Made by a program: the position numbers and the translations under genes
Source: Balamuthia mandrillaris
Taxonomy: Eukaryota; Discosea; Longamoebia; Balamuthiidae
DNA: 64,000 nt
Assembly: GCA_031835245.1 (NCBI GenBank)
Contig: JAVKOQ010000049.1
Coordinates: forward strand, 62,001 to 126,000
Direction: 5' to 3'
Notes under the pieces: model-generated
What the model was told of the DNA's origin: nothing
Database searches by the model: none
Seen by the model: only the letters and a program-made list of their open reading frames with translations
Shown: one piece after another, positions 56,678 through 64,000 of the stretch
Layout of the letters: each line of letters starts with the position of its first letter
Numbering within the stretch: position 1 is the stretch's first letter

Positions 56678-57997
56678 ATGGAGCGGCTTCGCGCTTGGAC
56701 CGGAGGACAGCTCACCCGCTTTGGCCTTGGAGGGCAAAGCAACCAGGGAGTGGGGGAGGAAGGCAAAGATGCCGCCGCTGCCAACAACACCGTGGCGCTC
56801 AACGCCGATGAGTGCCCCATCTGCACCGAAAAGCTCTACCACCAACCCCCACAAAACGAAACCGCCACTCACCACAAAGCCAGCTCTTCTGCTGCCTCTT
56901 CCTCTGCCTCACAAGGAGAAGGCGAAGAGGAAGCAGCGGCAGCAGCCACAAACACTCCCGCTGAGGGCAGCACTACTAATGATAATGTGCAGGTGCTCGC
57001 CTTGCCCTGCAACCCCCGGCACGTCTTTCACCTGAGCTGCATACGGCGGTGGGCCGAGGTGAACCCCACCTGCCCCTTGGACCGAAGCCCCATCCCACCA
57101 GAGGCCCTCATCCCCCGTTTCCACCGCCCCTGGAACCGTGGCCGCCTCTACGCCTCCTTCTTTGCGGAGGCCGTCATAGAGGGCACGTTCTACTACCTCT
57201 GGTGGCAGCACATCTGGAAGGAGCCCTCGGTGTTCCTCTCCCGCCTCACCATCGACACGTTCAGCCATTTGATAGCCTCCCTCTTGGACAACCAGGTCTA
57301 CGGAGGGGATGAGAATGATGCCAACAGACCCCCACAAAGACAGCTGCTGCTGCAGCACCACCATGAGGAGGAGGAAGAGGAGGAGGAGGATGAGAGTGAC
57401 CTTGATGTTAGCAGTGATGAGGATGAGAGCGAGGATGATGGGGAAGAGGAGGAGGAAGAGGACATGAGGATGAGGAATCATAGAAGGAGGTTACGGGCGT
57501 TGCAACGACAATTGAGCGACATGGAGGAGCGACAGCAGCGGAACGACGGTAGCAATAGAGGAAACGAAGGGCAAAGAAGACAAGATGAAGAAGATGTGGC
57601 AGAAGAAGAACAAGAACAACAACATGATTCAGCTCACACCGGAGTCTTGCACCGAGTTCGTCCGGCTCTCTTCAGCGTCAGTGAATACGCCCTCAACTGC
57701 ATGCTGACCTTCTGCTTCTCCAGCAACAACTTCCAGCGGACAATCCAGTTCGTCTTCAGGCAGCACCTCGAGACCTACTCCCACCGGCTCTTCACCAAGA
57801 CGCTTCACCTCTGCAACACTGGCTATGACTATGCCACTGCCAGGAGCATCGTCAAGGTGGATCCTTTCCTGTGGCTCAGCGGAACGGTGGTCGGCGTGTT
57901 CGTGGTGGGAGGCTTTGCCAGAAGCCTCTCCGACTCTCTCTCCCACAAGGCCTCCCTGTTTTTGCTCTCCAGCAAGCCCTGGTCTCTTGTCTTTTAA
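56678..57997 (+). CDS. RING-H2 membrane-type E3 ligase candidate with split, RBX1-like RING
   Basis: 439-residue intronless protein. RING ligands are Cys46-x2-Cys49, then a 61-residue low-complexity insert, then Cys111-x3-His115-x2-His118-x2-Cys121, and Cys132-Pro-Leu-Asp135. The last ligand position is Asp, as in RBX1 (CPLD). After the RING come LYASFFAEAVIEGTFYYLWW, an acidic/coiled region (residues about 225-320) and helical segments, YALNCMLTFCFSSNNFQRTI and WLSGTVVGVFVVGGFARSLS, the latter hydrophobic enough to span or dip into a membrane. Likely an E2-binding ubiquitin ligase; its substrate is unknown. Divergent from copy B, with 242 bases between starts. Confidence 0.75.
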   Translation: MERLRAWTGGQLTRFGLGGQSNQGVGEEGKDAAAANNTVALNADECPICTEKLYHQPPQNETATHHKASSSAASSSASQGEGEEEAAAAATNTPAEGSTTNDNVQVLALPCNPRHVFHLSCIRRWAEVNPTCPLDRSPIPPEALIPRFHRPWNRGRLYASFFAEAVIEGTFYYLWWQHIWKEPSVFLSRLTIDTFSHLIASLLDNQVYGGDENDANRPPQRQLLLQHHHEEEEEEEEDESDLDVSSDEDESEDDGEEEEEEDMRMRNHRRRLRALQRQLSDMEERQQRNDGSNRGNEGQRRQDEEDVAEEEQEQQHDSAHTGVLHRVRPALFSVSEYALNCMLTFCFSSNNFQRTIQFVFRQHLETYSHRLFTKTLHLCNTGYDYATARSIVKVDPFLWLSGTVVGVFVVGGFARSLSDSLSHKASLFLLSSKPWSLVF

Positions 57998-58486
57998 AAA
58001 AACGTGCCGCACACATCAAAAATTGTTATTTTATAAAAAAAAGTCATACTAGACATGAGAGAGGACATGAGATAGATCACAACTTTAGATCAATATGATG
58101 ACGTGTCTTGTTTGCGATCTGCAGCGACCCCTCATCCTGTTTCCTAGCAACCTATTAAATTAATTAAAATTAATTATTAACTTTTCTTCTAATTAGGGAA
58201 ACTTCAAACTTTTCACGACAAGCCCAAAGAAAATTCGGGTGCTGGTTGTGGCCGGAAAGGCAGCCGAGAAAGGGAAAGAACACGCAACCTTCCCAAGAAA
58301 AGCAAAGGAAGCTGGACGCTCTGCCACCATCCTCTTCTTCTTCTTCTTCTTCTTCTCCTCTTCTACTTATTACCTCCTTGTATTGGCACTTCATATATTC
58401 TTCTTTCTTTTTTTTCTTTTTGTAAAAAGTGTAATATTTGTTTTCGAGTCTCACGAGGAACAACAGAGAGGAGGTGGTTTAAAAAA
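57998..58486. other. Intergenic region with repeated GACATGAGA words
   Basis: No gene supported. AGACATGAGA and GGACATGAGATA at 58051-58074 and GATGACGTGTC at about 58096-58106 resemble motifs in other spacers of the window. A (CTT)n tract lies at about 58330-58356. Confidence 0.4.
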
Positions 58487-58662
58487 ATGATAGAGGCAAG
58501 TGTGTTTCGCTATGCATGGAGGATACTTGGGGGAGTGTGCATGTTGACCGTGTTGGCAGTGTGCGGCTTTGGGTTCACGCTGACGGACAGCGGGTGGAGT
58601 TACTCGGAGGGATGTCACTATGGCTGGCTCCGAGGCTCATGCGATGGAGAAGTGGTAAACAT

Positions 58663-58700
<38 letters not shown>

Positions 58701-59536
58701 CACGCTTCGTCTGAGGAACACAAGCTGACTGTCCTGTTGGCTCTACTGAAAAAAAAAAAAAGGTGGAGTTGGATGGTAAAGCAAAGGAGTCAGGCATTGT
58801 TGCCATTACCACCTCGTCAGTGAGCATCGCTCTGGTGGGCCTCGCGCTGCTCTTCCAAAACTGTGGAGGCTTCTACCGAAAACAACCGTTTGCACTCATT
58901 CTGATTTCTTTGGCCTGGTTTGTATCTTGGCACTCTTTCTTTATCTTTCTGTTCTGCTTCTGCTTCTTCTTCTTCTTGTTCTTCTTCTTCTTCTTGTTCT
59001 TCTTCTTCTTCTTGTTCTTCTTCTTGTTCTTCTTGTTCTTCTTCTTCTTCTTCTTCTTCTTCTTCTCCCTCTCAAGCTCTCTCCTTCTTCCTTTCTCTCT
59101 CGTGTGCTTTCTTTCCTTTGTTCTAAAATGCAAAAAAAACAATAGGTTCATCCATACTGTCTCCGCTATCGTCTTCTTCGCGTTAGTGCTCTCCATTTGG
59201 AAGGATGGCGGCCAACAGCCAAGAGTAGGGTGGTTCGGTTGGATTTGGATGGCGACCGGCTGTTTGGTGTTGCTGGTGGGCAGATGGGCAGCCTCAAGAG
59301 AGTTTCTACGTGTCCAGAAGAAAGACTTCATCATTCCAGCGATTGTCAACGAGAGCAGCTGCTTGCTCTCCGCTGCGCATAACAAAAGGACCACAAAGAC
59401 GTTTTGTGGAGATGAGCTCGTGGAGAAGGGTAAAACCGTGGCGGAGAAGAAGAAGAAACTGTTGGATATTGAGAGCGCAATAGTGGTGGAGATGAACGAA
59501 GAGATTTTGACTGATAGTGATGAAGACCGGATTTAG
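58487..59536 (+). CDS. Four-span membrane protein (claudin/tetraspan-like layout)
   Basis: Start ATG at 58487. Exon 1 encodes a span (ILGGVCMLTVLAVCGFGFTL) and a loop with two cysteines and Trp-Ser-Tyr (GWSYSEGCHYGWLRGSCDGE). After a (CT)n-containing intron comes a second span (SVSIALVGLALLFQNCG). The third begins FALILISLAW and is completed after a long TTC-repeat intron (58924-59145) by FIHTVSAIVFFALVLSIW. The fourth is WFGWIWMATGCLVLLVGRW. A charged cytosolic tail ends DSDEDRI. The Cys-containing first extracellular loop and four spans recall claudin/PMP22-type folds, but the family is not assigned. Confidence 0.7.
58960..59070. repeat. (TTC)n/(TTCTTG)n microsatellite in intron
   Basis: Sense-strand pyrimidine tract in the 58487-59536 gene. 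A (CT)n tract lies at 58665-58694 in the preceding intron. Confidence 0.95.
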
Positions 59537-59607
59537 AGTGTTGAATGTAATGTTTTGATCATCGTTTTGTTGTGCATAGCTTTTCTTCTGTTGTTGAAGC
59601 GAAATAA

Positions 59608-61056
59608 CTAGACCTGTTTTGTATCATCTACTCTAGTCTCTTCTTCCTCGTTTTCTTCTTGTTCTCCTGTGCAGTCACTTTGTTGTTGTTGCTGCCCTCT
59701 TTGGTTGCTTTCACTTCTTTCATGCCGTCTCCTCTCCTGCTTCGCCCACTCCAACAATTCCCCATGTTTCCGCTCAGTGGCCAACTTACAAACCATGCGA
59801 TAATTCCAAGGGCAACCATGCTCCCTCGCCCACTTCAACACTTTCAGATGCCCTCCAAACGCTGCTATGGTGCATGTGCCTTCGTCCCAAGGGCATCCTT
59901 CCTCGTGTAACCATTGCAATAATTCCAAGTTACCATTTCTCGCTGCTTGTGTGCAAACCTTGGGACCCCAAGGGCACGGTTGGTTCCGCTGTTCTGCTCC
60001 TCTCATCCATTTGAGCACATGCAGTTGTCCGTGAGCAGCAGCTGCAATGCTCGTGGCGAGACCCCAAGGACAGCCTTGCTCGCGTGCCCATTTCAGCATG
60101 TTTATCTGGCCGTGCACTGCCGCCCAACCACAGATCTCTAAAGTGGAAGTAGGGAGCGGACAGCCTTGCTCGTGTGCCCATTTCAACACGTTTAGCTGGC
60201 CACTCTTTGCCGCGATGGAGCAAGCCTTGTTCTTGTCCCAAGGACAGCCTTGAGCAACCATCCATTTCACCACGTGCAGCTGTCCTCCTCGGATCGCCTG
60301 CTCGCTGCTGTTTTGGCTCCAAGGACATCCATGCTCTCTCGCCCATTGCAGCACCTCCAAATGGCCGTTCTTGGCTGCATTTGTGCAGGTCCACTCGTTC
60401 CAGGGGCAACCCTGCTCTCTAACCCACTGCAATACCTCCAAGTGTCCTCCGCTTGCTGCTCCAGCGCTGGTTCGTTGGTTCCAAGGACATCCATGCTCCC
60501 TCGCCCATTGCAGCACTGCTAGGTGGCCGTTGAGGGCTGCCGCCCTGCAAGTCCACGCGTCCCAAGGACAACCCTGCGCACGAGCCCACTGCAACACCGC
60601 CAAGTGCCCGTTGCTGGCCGCTTGGTAAGTGGTCTCCCAGCTCCAAGGACATCCATGCTCTCTGGCCCATTGCAGCACCGCCAAATGGCCGTGCTTGGCG
60701 GCTTCTCTGCAGGTGTTGGGGCTCCAGCGACATCCCCGTTTCCGTGCCATCGCCAAGACCTGCACGTTGCCAAGAGAAGCAGCAAGGTCGCAGGTGGTTT
60801 GGTCCGTTTGGAAGCCGTTGAGGAGGGACCATTGGAACAAGGCCGGCGAGCTGCAGGCCACCCTCGCGCTCAACCTGTGCCTCCGCTCCGCGGGACAACA
60901 GGCAAACCAACGGCGACAGGTCCTGGCAGCCACCGCCACCGTTCCTGGCGGAAGAAAGTCCAGCACGTAGGCTATCACCTCTGCTGGCAGCAGCTCCTCC
61001 ATGCTTCTTGTCTTCGCTCTGTTTTTTCTCACGTTCTTCTTTGGTTTCGTTCTCAT
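59608..61056 (-). CDS. F-box protein with about 12 ankyrin-like GHLxVLQWAREHGCPW repeats
   Basis: Intronless. An F-box-like segment (MEELLPAEVIAYVLDFLPPG, then CRRWFACCP) is followed by about a dozen 26-28-residue ankyrin-derived repeats such as AAKHGHLAVLQWAREHGCPW, each with a CPW triplet (one CRW, one CPL). The chain ends in a charged Gln-rich tail. This exact repeat flavour is typical of amoeba genomes and of giant viruses infecting amoebae. The protein probably recruits substrates to an SCF ubiquitin ligase. Start: ATG at 61056, inside the shared promoter-like motif; ATG 61077 or ATG 61002 (directly at the F-box) are alternatives. Divergent from the CCA gene, with under 90 bases between the two starts. 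Confidence 0.85.
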   Translation of the reverse strand: MRTKPKKNVRKNRAKTRSMEELLPAEVIAYVLDFLPPGTVAVAARTCRRWFACCPAERRHRLSARVACSSPALFQWSLLNGFQTDQTTCDLAASLGNVQVLAMARKRGCRWSPNTCREAAKHGHLAVLQWAREHGCPWSWETTYQAASNGHLAVLQWARAQGCPWDAWTCRAAALNGHLAVLQWAREHGCPWNQRTSAGAASGGHLEVLQWVREQGCPWNEWTCTNAAKNGHLEVLQWAREHGCPWSQNSSEQAIRGGQLHVVKWMVAQGCPWDKNKACSIAAKSGQLNVLKWAHEQGCPLPTSTLEICGWAAVHGQINMLKWAREQGCPWGLATSIAAAAHGQLHVLKWMRGAEQRNQPCPWGPKVCTQAARNGNLELLQWLHEEGCPWDEGTCTIAAFGGHLKVLKWAREHGCPWNYRMVCKLATERKHGELLEWAKQERRRHERSESNQRGQQQQQSDCTGEQEENEEEETRVDDTKQV

Positions 61057-61066
61057 GTCGTCATGA
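61054..61066 (+). promoter_or_regulatory. Shared CATGTCGTCATGA motif, leader of CCA-adding gene
   Basis: Identical to 41999-42011 and to 12679-12691 on minus. An inverted near-copy, ATGACGACGT, lies at about 61074-61083, in the very short divergent promoter. In the CCA direction it encodes a Met-Ser-Ser-stop frame 84 bases before the start. Confidence 0.45.
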
Positions 61067-61138
61067 AATATTATCATGACGACGTGAGGTTTTGAATCAA
61101 CATTAAAGAAAGAAGTTACTCGCCGATCCGAAGAAGAG

Positions 61139-63246
61139 ATGGAGCCGCCTCCGTCGACGCCCGCGGTGGCGGTGGTGCTCACCGAGGCCGAGAGGCAGAT
61201 ATTCGATTTCTTGTTGGAGGTGGTCGCTCACTATCAGCTTGGGACCACGCTGCGAGCCGCCGGGGGTTGGGTTCGAGACAAGGTTGGTTTTCTTGCTTTC
61301 CTGTTGCACAAGCTTCTTCCTTCCTTCCTCTCTGTCTTCCTTGCTCCTCTTTTTCGTTTCTATTTGTTTGTAACGAACGTTCACAAACCTTTTTTTTTAA
61401 AAAAAAAAAGATACGTGGGAACGAAAGCGACGACATTGACATTGCGCTGGATAATATGATGGGCAGCCCCTTTGCCACTCTCGTCAATGAACACCTTCAA
61501 CAGAAGGGCTATGAAACCCACTCCATCGGTTAGATCGAAGCAAACGTTTTCTCTTCTCTTGCTATGCTCCTTTTGTCTCTTCTCTTCTCATTCTCTCTCA
61601 CATACACACATCTGCTGCTCTGCCTCTAAGCGTCTCCGCTTCGGGCGCTGTTAACGTATGATATGTAAACAGGCGTAATACACTCCAACCCCGAACAGTC
61701 AAAGCATTTGGAAACAGCCACAATGAGGATCTTTGATGTGTGGATCGATCTCGTCAACCTTCGCTCCGAATTCTACGCCGCTGACAGTCGCATTCCTCAT
61801 CACACTGTTCGCATCCTCTTGTTCTTGTTGTTGTTCTTCTTCTTTTTCTTGTTCTTCTTCTTCTTCTTCTTCTTCTTCTTCTTCTTCTTGTTCTTGTTCT
61901 TCTTCTTCTTCTTGTTCTTGTTCTTCTTCTTGTCTTGTTCTTGTTCTTGTTCTTGTTCTTGTTCTTGTTCTTGTTCTTGTTCTTGTTCTTCTTCTTGTTC
62001 TTGTTCTTGTTCTTGTTCTTTATCTCTTTTGCTATGTTCTCTCGTTTCACTTATCTTCTTCTCTATTCCTTGCGTCTTACGTTTTTTCTTAAAAAGCAAA
62101 TAGGAACACCAAAGGAAGATGCATTGCGTAGGGATCTTACTATTAACTCGCTTTTCTATAACATCAACACTGCATCAATTGAGGATTGGACAGGAACCGT
62201 AACGTCTCTCCTCTAGCCTCTCATACTTCTCTCTTTTCTCCTCTTCTTCTAGCATGACATAATCTAAAAGAATGACAAAAGTATAGGGCCTAAAAGACTT
62301 GGCTGAAGGAATCATTCGAACACCGCTCTCTCCTCATACTACATTCCTGGACGATCCTTTGCGAGTGTTGCGCGCTGTTCGGTTCGCCAGTCGTCTTGCC
62401 TTTGTGTTGGATGATGAGCTTGTTTCTGCTGCCATGGATCCTGAAATACAGGTTTCTGTTTGTATCTTGTTGTCTCTCTCTGTCTCTCTGTCTCTCTGTC
62501 TCTGTTTCTCTCTGTCTCGGCCTTTCCCTGTCTCTGTCCTTCTCCTCTCCTCATCTCTGCCTTCTTTCTCTGTTTTCTAAGTTAGCAAGTACTTAGCTCA
62601 CTTCTCTCTTCTCCTGTCTCTCTATCATATAAATGGATAAAGACCGCTTTGTCGCAGAAAGTAAGTCGAGAAAGAATTGGAAACGAGGTGGAAGGCATGC
62701 TTAATGGTATATTTTTTTTTTTAATAAGGACGTGCTTCCTAACCCTCAACATCATCTATATTGACGAGTCTATATTATGGCTATAAGGACCCAACCCAGA
62801 CAAAGCTTTTGATTACATTCTTCAGCTTGGATTGTTTGATATCGTTTGGAATCTACCCCCAAAGACAGGTATCCTAGTCTCTTCCATGCACATGCCTTTT
62901 CACTATGAGCTCATTGTTGATGTTAAACCCTTTCTCTCTCTGCCCTCTTCCTGAGTACAGATTTCTCTCACCAAAGTGATTCCAGAGAACATTGCACTGC
63001 TCAACTCCACAGAATGAAACGGTAAAATGCGCAAAGACTGTTGTCATTTAATGACTTCCATGTTAATATTTTTGTCAAAATAAGGTTGCTGAACGTGGCT
63101 GCGTCTTCCATTTCTATTGACCCCGCTAGAAGACGGCTGCTGCTCCTTAGCAGCTTTTTCAAACTGTTTGCCGGTCATTCTTATGCCAACAAGAAGGGAC
63201 GAGCTACACCCTTAATTGAGTATTTGGTTATCGAATCTGTCAAGGT

Positions 63247-63287
<41 letters not shown>

Positions 63288-63946
63288 TCTCGCTCGCTCC
63301 TCAGTTCATCACTTCATTTCGTCTTTTTTTCTCTCTTGCTCTTTCTCTTTTCCTCGCATTCTCCCCGCTCTGTTTATGATGCTCGTTGTTTTGTGCTTAC
63401 ACAATTCAACAGTGGAAGATCAAAGACGCCAAAGACATCATCACCGTTGCAGAGAATGCGGAGAAGCTTCGTGCTTTTGCCACATCACTTGCTTCCACCA
63501 ACTCATTCAACCGTCAATCCGTTGGTTCGTTGCTGCGCTATCTCTTCTCTCTCCCTTACTAAAGCACTCTTCTCCTACCATCCATCAACTCAAAACAAAA
63601 AGGTTTGGTGCTAAGAGAAACCAAACAACTTTGGGAAGACGCTCTGTTGGTCGGTCTTTCCCAGGAACTTCCTTTCTCTTCTTCGGAAGAAGAGCAACAC
63701 CAACAACAAATCTTGGCTCTCTTTCGGCTCTTTCAAAGCAAAGTGTTGGAGGAAGGATTGGACCAAGTGTGGAAGCTTGCCCCTTTGTGGAACGGCAAAG
63801 AGTTGGCGGGGGCGTTGGGCCTTGCTCCCGGCCCTCGCATCGGGCAGCTCATCCAACGAGAGATCGAGTGGCAACTCGCTCATCCTTCTGCCTCCAAAGA
63901 GGAATGCTTGCTGTACCTCCGAAAGGAAGTCTCCTCTTCTTCTTGA
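61139..63946 (+). CDS. TRNT1: CCA-adding tRNA nucleotidyltransferase
   Basis: Start ATG at 61139. Adds CCA to tRNA 3' ends, class II (eukaryotic/bacterial) type. Exons encode the head domain TLRAAGGWVRDK, the catalytic metal site DDIDIALDNM (Asp-x-Asp), MRIFDVWIDLVNLRSEFYA, TPKEDALRRDLTINSLFYNI (basic motif with RRD), EDWTGT, and the nucleotide-selecting neck TTFLDDPLRVLRAVRFASRL. Later exons give a helical body and tail (NVAASSISIDPARRRLLLLS, ALGLAPGPRIGQLIQREIEW), ending in TGA at 63946. Around ten introns, several expanded by pyrimidine repeats (61805-62022, 62470-62570, 63248-63286). No obvious mitochondrial presequence, although one enzyme usually serves both compartments. Confidence 0.93.
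61805..62022. repeat. (TTC)n/(TTCTTG)n microsatellite of about 215 bp in CCA-gene intron
   Basis: Sense-strand pyrimidine tract filling most of the intron between exons ending near IPH and starting IGTPKEDAL. Confidence 0.97.
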
Positions 63947-64000
63947 CTGTAAAGTTTACAAAAACAAAGCAGAGTGTTTCAGCTTTCAACAGAGTTTAAT

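Overview
This window is nuclear DNA from a free-living protist, most likely an amoebozoan of the Acanthamoeba/Balamuthia kind. That assignment is inference: nothing in the window is diagnostic at genus level. The evidence is the standard genetic code, densely packed genes on both strands, many short GT-AG introns (about 60-250 nt), at least one probable AT-AC (U12-type) intron, and animal/plant-like housekeeping genes (SMU1, RAD51C, DCAF15-like, glycyl-tRNA synthetase, BiP, CCA-adding enzyme). These sit beside families common in amoebae and their giant viruses (Fanzor/TnpB-like nuclease, F-box/ankyrin-like repeats).

Layout. 1-0.56 kb: end of a WASP-like actin-nucleation factor that carries a Tudor domain. 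0.73-2.46 kb: decayed copy of a Fanzor/TnpB-like gene. 2.6-7.0 kb: glutamine synthetase and glycyl-tRNA synthetase, both on minus, with a 36-bp inverted repeat between them. 8.3-10.1 kb: an intact Fanzor-like gene followed by a non-coding segment that is also kept in the decayed copy. 10.3-12.6 kb: SMU1. 12.8-19.9 kb: three unrecognised genes, two for membrane proteins and one Cys-rich with a poly-Ser tail. 19.9-24.8 kb: a tandem calponin-homology protein with a long helical tail. 25.0-26.1 kb: unknown. 26.6-28.9 kb: DCAF15-like. 29.3-34.9 kb: a PH-domain protein and a large EGF-repeat surface protein. 35.2-35.4 kb: a 50-residue membrane protein split by an AT-AC intron. 35.7-39.1 kb: a MYND-thioesterase fusion and a prolyl-4-hydroxylase-like enzyme. 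39.5-41.5 kb: BiP. 42.4-45.2 kb: a GNAT-like protein and RAD51C. 45.5-56.4 kb: a START protein, two paralogous membrane-anchored copine/RGLG-type vWA genes, an M28 aminopeptidase, a fused epoxide hydrolase and a SelW-like gene. 56.7-63.9 kb: a RING protein, a small multispan protein, an F-box repeat protein and the CCA-adding enzyme.

The genes are individually expressed eukaryotic units and not operons. The only candidate mobile system is the Fanzor-like pair: a nuclease with all three RuvC acidic residues, and a conserved 3' non-coding tail where the guide-scaffold RNA of this family normally lies. The strongest genome-wide signal is that the long pyrimidine-rich microsatellites of introns lie on the sense strand of their gene in every case I examined. 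Exon coordinates are inferred from splice signals and open frames, so gene spans are firmer than exact exon edges. Many apparent first codons in this region are not ATG; starts given here were checked to be ATG unless stated.
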